Positions 33,075 to 43,958 of a DNA stretch of 64,000 bases are shown here, piece after piece. Made by a program: the position numbers and the translations under genes. The stretch comes from Gymnothorax reevesii (Eukaryota > Chordata > Actinopteri > Anguilliformes > Muraenidae), in NCBI GenBank assembly GCA_029721435.1, contig CM056582.1, positions 34,740,611-34,804,610 on the forward strand, in the 5' to 3' direction. Below the pieces are notes generated by a model. That model was not told the origin of the DNA and did not search any database. It saw nothing but the letters and a program-made list of their open reading frames with translations. The first letter of the stretch is position 1. Each line of letters opens with the position of its first letter.

Positions 33075-33316
33075 AAGCCCGCGGAGGATGGGCTCCCCCA
33101 CTATGGCCGGGTTCCTCCTGAGATTTCTTCCCACTGGGGAGTTTTTTCTCACCACTGTTGGAGGATTTTTCTCCCTACTGGGAGTTTTTTGCCTCATTTG
33201 CTGTAGTGGGGAATAGGCTGGGCACTGCCTTTTTATTTCTTTAAACTCTCACTGTAAAGCGTCTTTGTGACAGTCTCTGTGAAAAGCGCTATACAAAATA
33301 AATTGAATTGAATTGA

Positions 33317-34050
33317 GTTAACAGTCAGGTTAGCCTGGGTCAGGCGCTGGAACAATGTCACTACATCTTTTAGATGTTCTTCCCAGGAGTCACTCCATGT
33401 GATCAGGTCATCTATGTATGCACCCGTGTGTGGCAATCCGGCGATTGTAGACTGTATCATCCTTTGGAATGTGGCTGGGACATTATTCATCCCAAAGGGT
33501 AGGACTTCATACTGCTACAACCCAGATGGTGTGGCAAAAGCAGAGATGCTCTTGGCCCTCTCAGTTAAAGGCACACACCAATAACCCTAATAAATCAATC
33601 TTGGTCAGAAACTTTGCTTGCCCTACTCTATCAATACAATCATCAATCCTAGGTATTGGAAACACATCAGTTCTAGTTACAGCATTGACTTTGCGATGAT
33701 CTGTACAGAATCTAGTACTTCCATCAGGTTTTGGAACTAGCACACAGGGTGAACTCCAATCTGAGTTGGAGGGTCTGATAATATCATGTTCTAACATGTA
33801 CTCAACCTCTTTCTCAGCAATCTTTCTCTTTTCAGGATTCATCCGGTACGGATGCTGTTTTATTGGTTTGGCATCACTAACATCTACATCATGAGAGGCT
33901 ATAGAAACTCTTTTTGGAACATCAGGAAACAGATCCTCATATTTCTTGATCAACCTCTCAAACTGATCTCTCTGTGAGTGTTCTAAGTGCTGGAGTTTTA
34001 CATCAAGATTTTGCAACACTTCAGAATTTGACAATTTACATGAAAGAACT
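33317..34050 (-). pseudogene. Gypsy 1 reverse transcriptase, N-terminal and catalytic part
   Basis: Leftward from about 34050: FERLIKKYEDLFPDVPKR, PYRMNPEKRK, DIIRPSNSDWSSPCVLVPK and RKVNAVTRTDVFPIPRIDDC are the standard start of a gypsy polymerase. The LTKIDL block is followed by a frameshift near 33580 and an in-frame TAG near 33515. The next frame has FGMNNVPATFQRM and the catalytic YIDDL. The domain is then cut at LTQANLTVN by the L2 LINE and resumes at 28432. The enzyme is an RNA-directed DNA polymerase; this copy cannot be made in one piece. Confidence 0.9.
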
Positions 34051-34099
34051 TCAGCTTTAATTCTAGGTTCATCATCTTGAAACTCCCCCTCATCTTCAC

Positions 34100-36026
34100 A
34101 CGTTTCGGCCATAGGAGAATCTGAAGTGACACCTGCAACCCTAGCATTTCTGTCATGATAAGGCTTCAGCATGTTAATGTGACACAATTGTTTTGGTTTT
34201 CTCCTATCTGGAGTCTTCACAATGTAATTGAGATCATTGAGTTTTGTCAGAATTTCATAAGGACCATGAAATCTAGCCTGCATTGGATTGGACTGCAAGG
34301 GAAACAACACAAGGACCTTGTCTCCTGGTTTAAACTCACGGCTTCTAGCCTTATGATCATACCAAGTTTTCATTTTTCCCTGACTTGATTTCAAGTTCTC
34401 TTTGGCTAGGTCACAAGCTGCACGCAATCTTTCCTTGAACTTGCTAACATAGTCTAACAGACTGATGTGGGGCTTTTCCTCTTGCCATTGTTCACTCAAT
34501 AATAGCAAAGGTCCTCTCACTTCATGACCAAACACTAGCTCAAATGGACTGAATCCAGTAGACTCCTGCACTGCTTCTCTAGCTGCAAACAACAGCAAAT
34601 GAACACCTTCATCCCAGACTTTCTCATGGTCATAACAATAAGTCCTCATCATTGTCTTGAGAGTGGAATGAAACCGCTCTAAGGCACCCTGACTTTCTGG
34701 ATGATAGGCACTAGAAAGAATCTGCTTTGCACCTAGTTCATACACAACCTGCTGAAACAATCCTGAAGTGAAATTGCTACCTTAGTCTGACTGAATTTCC
34801 CTGGGAAGGCCAAACAACGTGAAGAACTTTATCAAAGCCTTCGAGATTGCAGTTGCCTTGATGTTACGTAGAGGTATGGCTTCGGGGAATCTGGTAGATG
34901 CACACATGATTGTCAACAAGTACTGATTTCCAGATCTAGTCTTGGGTAATGGACTAACACAATCAACAATGACCTTAGAGAATGGCTCCCCAAATGCTGG
35001 GATAGGCTGCAATGGAACTACAGGTGGGTCTAACTGGTATTTTCCAACTACCTGACAAGTGTGACAGGTTTTGCAAAAGTTGGAAACGTCTTTCCGAAGC
35101 CCAGGCCAAAAGAAGTGTTTCATGATCTTATCAACAGTCTTGTTAACACCAAGATGACCTCCTAAAGGTAAACTATGAGCCATTGTTAAGATCTCATTCC
35201 TGTAGACCTTCGGAACAACAATTTGCCTGACCACTGCCCAATCTGCATTGGCAGGGATATCAGGAGGGCGCCACTTCCGCATCAACACACCATCCTTGAG
35301 ATAATACCCAACTGGAACTGCGTCTATTTCTTTATCAGGAAGGGCTCTCTTCCTTAGTGCACAAATTTCAGGATCATTAGTTTGCTCCTCAATCAACCGC
35401 TTTCTGGACAGAGACAAGTCTCCAGACACATCAGAATCACCAAACCCATCTGGCTGGCTGAACAATGAACTGATAAAAGTGTCTGATAAGTTCTCAAACG
35501 GAGAAACCATAGTAGGCCAATCAAAGTCATGAGGCGAACCACCTGAGTCCTGACTATTCAATGTGCTGGACGGCACCACAACATCTTCTTCTCTAGCCTT
35601 CTTGGCCACAGCACGAGTCACTGCAGAGGAAGGATACAGAGATGGGTCTTTATCGCCATCTTCAGTGCTCGGCTGTGAAGTACGATGTACTGGGGGAACT
35701 ACATTGCCCCCAGCAAGGTCATTGCCTAGCCACAGAGAAACACCCTTTATAGGTAGACTTGACGTAAGTCTCACCTTTACCTGTCCTGTAACTAAATCTG
35801 ACTTCAAGAATATAGAGCGCAGGGGTACAGACACAGTCCTCCCTTCAATACCTTGTACAAGTATGAAATCCTCAGAAGCGGTCTCATCACGTAACTCCAA
35901 GGAGTCCATCAACAAAAGTGACTGAGAAACTCCATTATCCCTTAGGATATCTATGGGGACAGGAGTAGAATGCTCATTCAGAGCCACAAATCCCTCTGAC
36001 ACAAATGGAAGAAATTCCTCCCTCAC
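34100..36026 (-). pseudogene. Gypsy 1 protease and integrase
   Basis: The frame starts at 36026, overlapping the gag stop by a few bases in a different frame. The protease block ILRDNGVSQSLLL aligns with the RDTG of gypsy 2, so the active-site Thr has become Asn here. The integrase begins with an HHCC zinc-binding domain (HSLPLGGHLGVNKTVDKI, then CKTCHTCQ). The catalytic core has KVIVDCVSPLP (first Asp) and REIQSD (second Asp), then a TAA stop (34779-34781) where gypsy 2 has Gln, then GALERFHSTL (Glu). A GPY/F-like C-terminal region (KPGDKVLVLFPL, FHGPYEIL) follows. Integrase precedes reverse transcriptase, the Gmr1-type order. Confidence 0.92.
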
Positions 36027-37193
36027 AAAGTCACTTTCACACTTTGATCAGACCTGTTACTGGATTTCTGAGCACCATCACCAGATTTGTCTTTGTCTTT
36101 GGGTGAGGAATCTTGGATATCACCGTTACCTTTTTCCTGAAATTGGAACCATCTATTGTTACTGCTAAACTGAAATTTGGACTTATGTGTGAGAACATAT
36201 TCATCTGCAAATTTGGCAGCTGATAGCAAATTCAGTGCTTGCTTCTCATTAAGGTAGGTCTTAATATCATCTTTAACACAGTTCTTGAATTCCTCAACTA
36301 ACACCATCTCTTTTAGTGAGTTGAAATCATCCTTGACCTCCATAGAAGTACACCAGTGCTCAAAGCAAACCTTCTTCTCGTTAGCAAATTCCACATAAGT
36401 CCGATTGTCAGATTTCTTCAGACCTCTGAATTTCTGTCGGTAAGCATCTGGAACCAACTCATAAGCTCTCAAAATAACCTTTTTGACAACCTCATAATCA
36501 GAGGAATCATCTGCAGACAAAGCCGAATAGGCTTGTTGAGCTTTACCCTTGAGGACAGTTTGTAACATCAGAGGCCAGTGTTCCTTTAGCCACTGGCAAC
36601 TCTTTGCTACCTTTTCAAAACACTGGAAATAGTTGTCAACATCCTTTTCCGAAAAAAGAGGCACCAGTTTTACCTCCTGGCTAGCACAAAATTTATTTTT
36701 AGTTTCAATTCGAATTTTTAGTTGCTCCATTTGGAGTCTTTCTTCTCTGTCTAACTTCTCTAATTCAAAATCTCTCTGTCTCTGTCTCTCTCTTTCTACT
36801 CTTTCCTCTTTCTCTCTCTCTTGCTAATTTTTCTAACTCGAATTCTCTTTGTTTTTCTTCTCTTGCTAATTTTTCTAACTCAAACTGCCTTTGTTTTTCT
36901 TTTTCTGCCCTCTCAAATTCTCTTTGTTTTTCTTTTTCCTCCCTTTCTATTTCAAGCATTTTTAATTTAAGTTCCATTTCTATATTTGGATTTTCCACTG
37001 GAAACTGTTCCAGATCTCCTGGTGCAAACCCATTTTCATCAATGTAATAATCAACAATCTCTCTAGCCAGTGTTGCTTTTCGCATGGCTGGTTTTACCTC
37101 TGTCAGCTCTAAATGTCTGCATATTTCTAGCAGTTCTGTCTTTTTAAAAGACTTCAAAACCTCTATGGTTGGTGATGCCAAGAAATCATCCAT
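36023..37193 (-). pseudogene. Gypsy 1 gag with SCAN-like capsid region, one frameshift
   Basis: Starts MDDFLASPTIEVLKSFKKTE, with a short helical N-terminus. A long E/K/R-rich coiled coil with internal repeats of FELEKLAREEKQRE follows. A frameshift in the CT-rich stretch at 36770-36830 divides the gene. The second frame has LVPLFSEKDVDNYFQCFEKV and a capsid-like domain. FRGLKKSDNRTYVEFA through LVEEFKNCVKDDIKTYLNE resembles the SCAN domain of vertebrate zinc-finger proteins. SCAN is thought to derive from Gmr1-like gag, which supports the element's identity. No CCHC knuckle was seen near the C-terminus. Gag builds the particle that packages element RNA. Confidence 0.88.
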
Positions 37194-37221
37194 TGTTGTT
37201 GATCTGTCAATATATATATAT

Positions 37222-37382
37222 ATTGAATGTCATGTAATCTGTCGCGCAAAAAATGTGTTTCGCGTCCGGAGTGAAAGCTGCTTGATGCACCCATAATGCC
37301 TGCATTTGCATCTTTGCTTTGACTTTGATTGTAATCTGTCCCGCGAACAATTCATTTCGCCTCTGAGGTGAAAGCAGCTTTA
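37222..37382. mobile_element. Palindromic MITE, copy 3 (partial)
   Basis: TGTAATCTGTCGCGC, TTTCGCGTCCGGAGTGAAAG, then TGATTGTAATCTGTCCCGCG and GAGGTGAAAGCAGCTTTA. The mirror symmetry is weaker than in copies 1 and 2, suggesting an older or rearranged copy. It marks the upstream limit of gypsy 1. Confidence 0.6.
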
Positions 37383-39250
37383 TGGGTAGTATAAGACAGC
37401 TATAGAGAGCTCGGTTGCGTTATGAACATAATGCAGGTTTTACAGATCGTAAGTTCTGTCTGCGTGGACAAGTTGCTTGTGCGGAGCGAGTGAATCAATC
37501 ACTTCAACAGGAAAGAATTTCCTATTTAATCTTCGCCTTTTTCGGCTTTTTATTAGCCATTAGAATTTCTAGTCACGGTAGTGCAGAGAAATTATTTGCT
37601 ATACCAGACAGGTTACAGCTTTTGTGTTTCGCATTGCTTTCACGGGAGAACCAGAGAGCTTACCCAGATATTTGTGAAGTATTCGGCTGATCCCGGTCAT
37701 GGATAAGTGAAGCGAAACAAACCCAAAAACGTATCCCAAGCTCTGCAAAACCTACGTCTGGTCTAACTGCAGTCTTTTACAGCACCTCTTCAGTACGCTT
37801 CAACTGTAGTGGCTACAATCGGGCAATGTTATGATGAAACTGCCACATTGATGCTTACCGAAGTAACGCAAGCATACCGATCAGACTTACGGCATATAAG
37901 TTAACCAGGAGCATTTAATTAGCACGGCACGCTAACTAACATGCAATAGCTGGTTACCAAGCGGTCATAAACCACAGAGAAAAACCCTTGCAATACAAGT
38001 TTTACAGACAGCAATTTCCATTACCCTGGACAGTTTTACCAAGCATCTAGATTACAAACAAGTATAAAAAGTTAGCTTCGAGTGAGGATGATGTTCACTC
38101 ACCTTCTGTAGAATTAACCTTGATATCACTCTTGCATATTTAGGACAAAAACATTCGCAACAGTAAGTTGGCTACGTTTGCCACAGTGCTACAGCCACAA
38201 TCAACAGGTTGGCTTATGCAGTGAAAGCAACTTACAGATTCTGTGTCTGAGTCATGGACAGTCACAAACAATACAGGCTTTACAGACTTTATCTTCAGAT
38301 ATTTTACAAAGCTTGCGCTTGAGGCCAGTTGTTAGTGCTACCTATCGCTAACGGTCCTGCTAGCCACCAGTAACACGTTAGCTTCACTTAAATTATACTT
38401 AGATTCCTCGCTGTTATACCATTAATTACAGTTTGTGGCTCAGAGTGCTTGATCATGCAACTGCAGCTGAAACGCATATCCAGCGTCGAATTATCCTTTA
38501 TTGACAAAACTGTCTTTGGTAAAATGCTGAGCACAAGTAGCTAACATTCTCTTTGACCATGGCTATTTGCTGCCAGCAAACAAAAAAAGCTACCCACTGG
38601 TTTCTGGTGGCATGGCAAGTTTTTTGGAGTTTTTCTTCGCATCCAAAAGTAAATGGACAAGCAGCTTTGGAAGAGATACTGATAAAACTGCACCTCAAAT
38701 GATCTGCAGTTCTTCTTTTGTATTTCCAAAAGTGTAGATGCTACTAAGGCATAGTATCATCTGCCGTTGTTAGTGCCTGCTAGAATAGTTTCCGGTGTTG
38801 GCAGGTCCAGCGCCGTGATTGGCTCGGGCTAGGTCTGTATTAATTGGACGGCACAACCTGACGTCAGGTTTTACCCAGATCTCGCGAAGATCTCGGGAGG
38901 AGCTGTTCAGAGAGGAAATGGCATTCATGAAATCACATTCTTGGATTATGGCAAAACCTCTGTATATTACATTAAGAAACTTTTCAGAGGTTGAATATGG
39001 ACAACCAACATTATAACATTACTAATTTGTATTAAAAGAAGGATCAGCATAATAGGTCCCCTTTAAAATAATCATTTTTCACTCTTGAAAGTGAATTTAG
39101 TCTATTATAAGTTTCATGAGAATTGTGTTTAGACCAAAATCGATCATTTTAAATTAGTTTTATACATCAATTGTGGTATCTATGAGCGACAACATGAGGT
39201 CATAAACTTAGCATAAAAGTGCACCATTTTAGCTGTGGGGACTAATAAAC
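37383..39250. other. No recognised gene
   Basis: Non-coding as far as I can see. Near 38810-38900 there is a CpG-bearing stretch (CTCGCGAAGATCTCGGGAGG), followed at about 39040-39065 by ATAATAGGTCCCCTTTAAA, which resembles the end of a TTAA-targeting fish DNA transposon. I could not find its other end. Confidence 0.4.
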
Positions 39251-39254
39251 TCAA

Positions 39255-40600
39255 AAAGGTAGCTCTGGGATAAGTTGAGCCATTTGGCCAGGGGTAAGTT
39301 GAGCCGGTGGAGGTAAGTTGAGCCGGTACACTTAATAAGTGCATTTTGGCTGTAGCCTATATGTCGCAAATATTAAATCAAGATTCTGCTTTTGTATGAT
39401 TACAGAGTGGACATCATACCTATGGGTATTTAAGCGCAAAACAAGCAGGGGAGCCACCACTGATATTCTTGAAAGAGCCACCAATGCAGTTACTGTACCT
39501 GTTGAATTTGACCTATAGCTAAGCCCCGACCCCTCCTCTGACTCGAACAAACAATCGACATTTTAGAACAGGTGCTAATGGCTGGTATCACAGTCGGAGA
39601 TATTTTTCAGGATACTATCGATAATTTTTGGCCATAGAAGGCTTAAATATCATAAAGAAGTCAGCAAAAAGGGTTACACTATGCATTGGAGGGATACATT
39701 TTTGAATTTAGAGTGGAGAAGGACAACAAAAAGTTTAAATTAGTAGCTAAAATTTGCAGGTCTCGATGCGAACGCGACCAACTGCATCTCATTTCCATCA
39801 CCCACTCACACAACAAGATAGGGGATCAGCATTGTTCGTGCACCGCAGGGTAATAAATTTAATTTACGTATTATCATTGCTACTGAATTCAAGAAATCAA
39901 ACCTGACGTGACTGAACTCCTTTTAAGTAAACAAGGTGACATGGTGCGCAACATAGCCAGGAGCTCATGTTAAGCCAACGTCCTTCAGCACTGAAGTTAG
40001 CCAAAGAGTTTGCTAACTTTAGCTAACGTGAGCGAACTTAGCAATGTAAAAGATAACTTTACATTAATCTCCAGTGAAGTGCGAGAAATTCGTTTCACGT
40101 CCGGTGTGAAAGCAGCTTTATCCAGAGGAGACACTTCTCTCGGTTATGATGGGGCTTTGGAAAGGGTATAAAACACACCCCATTGCCCAGCCGCTCAGGA
40201 TACCTCATATCGGAGTAAAATTTACCCCAGGTGCAGCGTTTGACCATTTTTTTAAACTTAGAAACATTTAAAGCCCCATAAGAGCGAAAGATTCAGTTTT
40301 CGTTATGCATTTCAATGGAAGTTCAGGCTCAGAATGTCCGAGTATATGGGGAAAGAATACGCACTTTTATTGGCTCATCGCATTTGAGGGCGGGGCTTAG
40401 CCATTGGTCAATTGTGAATAATAAATAAAAACACGCATGAATGTGAAGAAGTGACTGTTATTTAGGGAGGGAGGTGAGGGAGGGTTGTGATGGAGGTGGG
40501 GAGGAGGGTGGGAGGGAGTAGGGATATGGCTCAACTTACCCTGCTCCTATGCTGTACTTACCTCATTCACGGGGTAAGTTGTGCCACGAGACCACTTTTT
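39255..40600. repeat. Element with GGTAAGTTGAGCC motifs at both ends
   Basis: TAAGTTGAGCC occurs three times at 39270-39330. Its complement GGCTCAACTTACC (about 40526) and a GGGGTAAGTTGTGCCACGAG block (about 40580) occur at the other side. Sequence between includes a half-copy of the palindromic MITE at 40078-40119 and G-rich DNA (40470-40520). No coding domain. Confidence 0.4.
40078..40119. mobile_element. Palindromic MITE, half copy 4
   Basis: GTGCGAGAAATTCGTTTCAC followed by GTCCGGTGTGAAAGCAGCTT matches one end of the family; the mirror half is missing. Confidence 0.6.
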
Positions 40601-40743
40601 TTGGACATGCTATATTATCAAAACAGCTATGTTTACACTCATTCTGTTTGTCTGTAGGGTGTAAACATCCTGAAATATATGCAGATATAAAAATTAGTGA
40701 CAAAACTATGATTGCCTTGATGTAGTGATCCTAAATATCATTA

Positions 40744-41115
40744 TGTATGAATATTTTATGTAAAACACTGTATATCAGTTCTAAATGGAGATTTGTTACA
40801 TGCTGTTTTTGCTGCCTTGCTGGATAGCTATTTATTTTGTTCATTTGGCACCCTCTAGTGGTGTGTCTGTAGCAAACCATAATCTGATATAATAGACTAG
40901 TGCTTCCTAGAAGCTTCTGGCACCTCCTTGCCTGAAGGAGGCAGATTTCCCAGAACAGAAGCAGAGTTTTTGATTTGGCAACAAAGTTAAATGGTGGCAT
41001 TAGAGTGTTATTAGATTTAACTAAATTTTTTTTAAAGAACTTTTTATTGTGAAGAATAAATTTGTTTAAGTTTTCATTGCTGGTTTCCTTTGTTGTGATT
41101 TTTCAAGTCATAACA
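40744..41115 (+). repeat. 5' LTR of gypsy 2
   Basis: Begins TGTATGAATATTTTATGTAA and ends GTCATAACA, with TG...CA termini. Matches the split 3' LTR at 47300-47531 and 48532-48764 with moderate divergence. GAAGAATAAATTTG near 41053 is a likely polyadenylation signal. Confidence 0.92.
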
Positions 41116-41118
41116 AAT

Positions 41119-41136
41119 TGGAGGTCCCACCGAGAT
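41119..41136 (+). promoter_or_regulatory. Primer binding site, tRNA-Gln
   Basis: TGGAGGTCCCACCGAGAT, three bases after the 5' LTR, is complementary to the 3' end of vertebrate tRNA-Gln including CCA (18 of 18 by recall). The tRNA would prime minus-strand DNA synthesis. Confidence 0.85.
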
Positions 41137-42331
41137 AAATCATTCATTGGATCAACGATTAGATTCACCAAAGATTAAAGCTGAATTATCATTTCAAATC
41201 TTGTGATTTTTTGAAAAACCAGCAATCATGACTTTTGATGTTGAAAGTTTTTTGAAAACCCAGGAATCAATTGTGCTGGCAAAGAAGAAGGACTTGCTGC
41301 AAATAGCCTCAAAGATCATCATCAATGAAGAAACAAGAAATATTCAACATTTTGGTGCTTTTCATCGATGAAGATATCTTTGGGGAAGAAGCAGCAGAAT
41401 TGATTGAAGATGTAGAAGTGCCTGCAACAGAGCTGCAAAGACTCGAATTTCAGCTACACCTGAAAGAACTGGAAGAAAGAATGTTGGAGAAGGTGAGTGA
41501 ACTGGAGGAAAGAAGGATGGAGAAGGAGAGAGAACTGGAGGAAAGAAGGATGGAGACGGAAGATAGAAGATTGGAGAAGGAGAGAAAACTGAAGGAAAAA
41601 AGGATGGAGAAGGAAGAAAGAAGATTGGAGAGAGGACTGGAAGAAAGAAGGATGCACTTGCAGTACAAATTGGAAATGAAGAAAATAGAAGCAGGTACTG
41701 TTACAAAATCTTTTGGACTTTCTTATCATTTTGATGTGGTTAAACACATCAGACTTGTTCCTTCTTTCTTAGAAAATGATGTAGACCAATACTTTACCCA
41801 TTTTGAAAAAATTGCTGAAAATTTGAAATGGCCAAAAGAGCACTGGACAATGATGTTACAAAGTGTTCTTACTCGTAAAGCTAGGAATATCTATAACCAG
41901 TTATCTGTCCAACAGTGTTCTGATTATGATTTTGTCAAATCTGCCATTCTGAAGGGTTATGAATTGGTCCCCGAGGCTTACAGGAAAAAAATTTAGGAAT
42001 TCTCGCAAGGAAGCCAGTCAAACTCGTGTTGAAATTGGCAGATTGAAGGAACAGTTGTTTGATCAGTGGTGTAATTCCATGAAAGTTGAGAAAGATTTTG
42101 ACAGAATGAGGCAACTTATTTTTGGTTGAGGAATGCAAAAGGTGTATCCTGCCTGATATTAAAACTTTCCTTGAGGAAAAACGAGCCAATACTTTGCAAG
42201 ACGTTTCCACCCTGGCTGATAGTTATGCATTGACTCATAAGTCTTCTTTTGTCCAAAAACCCACTTTTTCTAAATTTCAATGCAAGTATCAGTCCAAGAC
42301 TTCTTCTAATAACACTTCTAATGATTCTAAG

Positions 42332-43771
42332 TGTTGTGTTCCGTGGTCTGAGTGTCTGGTTAGTCAATTTTAGGTTTCTATTATTTTGGTATGTTAGTTT
42401 TTTAGTCCATGTCTTAGTGTTCACATTTCATTCCTCTCCCGTGTAGTCCAGTCCACGTTTTACCCATGGACTGTCTTTGCTTTCTGCCCGGTCACGTCAT
42501 TGTTTGTAGCAGTTTCTGTCTTAATTGATTGTGACACTATTTCGGGTGATTTAATGGATTCTGGGTTTCATCCTTCCTTCTGTTCTCGTTTACTAGTTTC
42601 CCCTTGCTTTTCTATACATACTAACATTACGAACAGTTTATTGTTTTCTAAAATTACTAACCAAACTAACCTTGTATATAATACTAATCTACTAACGAGC
42701 ACCCGGGATTGTATAGCTGCACTTACTAATTGACTAATTATCTCTCAGCAGTCGCTCTGTTCTAGTCTCCGCCCCTCGCTTTACTGTTCATTGACTTTGC
42801 TAAAGTTTCCTGCAGAATCTCTGCATTCTTTTAATCTATTCTGGCTCTTTCTGTACACTTAGGAGTCCTTTTTATCCAGTTTATTTATCCCATCTTTGGG
42901 ATTGTCTTGTGATCCTTGTCTGTGTGTTAATGTTTATCTGTTTTCATGTAATTGGTTTCCCTCATGTTCCACCCTTTGTTAATTAGATTAAGTTTCAACA
43001 CCTGTGTCTGTGTGTGCCCCTGCCCTATAAATCCGAGCAGTTTCTGCACGCGTGCAGATCTGACTTCCATTCACCCCCACATCTCCTCCTTCCTCTCCCC
43101 CACTCCCTGTCCTGAGCACCAGCTGCCCTGCCCGTCCTGAGCACCAGCTGCCCTGCCCGTCCTGAGCACCAGCTGCCCTGCCCGTCCTGAGCACCAGCTG
43201 CCCTGCCCGTCCTGAGCACCAGCGTTCCTGCCATGATCCCGAGCACCAGCGTTCCTGCCATGATCCCGAGCACCAGCGTTCCTGCCATGATCCCGAGCCC
43301 CAGCGTTCCTGCCATGATCCCGAGCCCCAGCGTTCCTGCCTGCCCTTAGCCCTGTGTCCTGTCTGTCCCCCTCCTGATGTTCTTCCTTACCCTTTTCCTG
43401 GCCAGCTGTGCTACCTGAGTTAGCCATCTGCCAGCTGTGCCAAATGTCTTGTCCTGTGAGTATTCCCTAGTTTCCCGAGTCCCGGTTCCGCGTCCGTTGT
43501 TGTTCCGAGTCTGCCCCCTGGTGTTTGTTTAAGTTTTTGGATTTCTGAGTTCTTCCTTTTTTCAGTGCGAGGCACGGTGTTTTTGTTGGCCGGAGTGCCC
43601 ATTTTCCCCCCTGGTTTATTCCTGTGTTTATTTTAATAAATATTATTTTGGATCCCCGCATCTGGCGTCTCACTCCCCTTTTGTGTCTCCCTCCTGTTTC
43701 CAGTAAGGTATCCCGAGATATTCCGAGTTTCCGAGTTCCCCCGTGTGTTTTTCCCTCGTGTATCTGTAACA
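42332..43771 (+). mobile_element. Solo LTR, 1440 bp, inserted in gypsy 2 gag
   Basis: Begins TGTTGTGTTCC and ends ATCTGTAACA, with CTAAG directly repeated on both sides (42327-42331 and 43772-43776). A TATAAATCC box at 43025 and AATAAATATT at 43635 look like promoter and polyadenylation signals. There is no internal coding region, so it is a solo LTR left by recombination between two LTRs. It resembles the minus-strand LTRs at 54420-55800 and 59095-64000 (shared ACTAACTAAC-type repeats and terminal CACAACA complement). Confidence 0.9.
43111..43340 (+). repeat. Minisatellite inside the solo LTR (25 bp and 27 bp units)
   Basis: Four copies of CCTGAGCACCAGCTGCCCTG plus five more bases are followed by about five copies of a related 27 bp unit starting CCCGAGCACCAGCGTTCCTG. 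It lies about 85 bases downstream of the TATA box, so within the transcribed leader. The repeat creates spurious open frames in the other strand. Confidence 0.92.
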
Positions 43772-43958
43772 CTAAGGCCACTTTTGAGAGGAAACCTTCC
43801 AGTGAGAAGCAATCCTCTGATTCTTTACCTTCTGTGTCTTGCCAAAACTGCCAAAAGCAAGGTGACCTTATTTCTGAGTGTTATGCACTCAAGAAAAAAA
43901 ACAACAATGAGAAGAGACCAAGCCAACTGCTTTCACTACGAGAGAATCTCTTGTATCA

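Larger units (their letters stand above)
28433..33316 (+). mobile_element. L2-clade LINE, copy 2 (nearly full length), inserted in gypsy 1
   Basis: The longest L2 copy: ORF1 (28433-29241), ORF2 (29290-32251), three 108 bp tandem units (32333-32655), the family 3' block (33075-33300) and an (ATTGA)n tail. GTT is duplicated on each side (28430-28432, 33317-33319) and the gypsy 1 reverse-transcriptase frame resumes after it. ORF1 is open from the first base without a start codon, so the copy is slightly 5'-truncated. It is younger than gypsy 1 and the opposite orientation to it. Confidence 0.95.
26534..37200 (-). mobile_element. Gypsy 1: Gmr1-like Ty3/gypsy LTR retrotransposon, split by an L2 LINE
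   Basis: On the minus strand the order is gag (37193-36023), protease, integrase (to about 34100), reverse transcriptase and RNase H (to 27727), then a purine-rich tract and the 3' LTR. Integrase before reverse transcriptase is the Ty1/copia-like order known for the Gmr1 group of gypsy elements in deuterostomes. The reverse transcriptase is interrupted by L2 copy 2 (28433-33316). No 5' LTR was found beyond 37200; a palindromic MITE begins there. The element has several stops and frameshifts and looks inactive. Confidence 0.88.
41228..43950 (+). pseudogene. Gypsy 2 gag, split by a solo LTR
   Basis: ATG at 41228 gives MTFDVESFLKTQESIVLAKK, the counterpart of the gypsy 1 N-terminus. A frameshift near 41340 moves to the frame carrying a long coiled coil of ELEERRMEKE-type repeats. 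The capsid region (LVPSFLENDVDQYFTHFEKI) is broken at the TAG near 41994. The SCAN-like segment continues in shifted frames (QLFDQWCNSMKVEKDF, EECKRCILPDIKTFLEE). The gene is interrupted at 42331 by the solo LTR and resumes at 43777. A zinc-knuckle-like CQNCQKQGDLISEC follows, where the usual His is Asp, so metal binding is doubtful. Gypsy 1 gag shows the same domain order. Confidence 0.88.

Noticed and set aside
36765..36960. CT-rich stretch as a simple microsatellite
   Set aside because: On the minus strand it encodes the gag coiled-coil repeats; the bias follows from Glu/Lys/Arg codons.
38810..38910. CpG-bearing block as a host gene promoter
   Set aside because: No downstream exon was found and the following sequence looks like a DNA transposon end.
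42988..43427. Three overlapping minus-strand open frames with repeated Ala-Gly-Ala-Gln or Gly-Thr-Leu patterns
   Set aside because: They are translations of the 25/27 bp minisatellite in the solo LTR. Multiples or near-multiples of three keep frames open; no domain or start context supports a protein.
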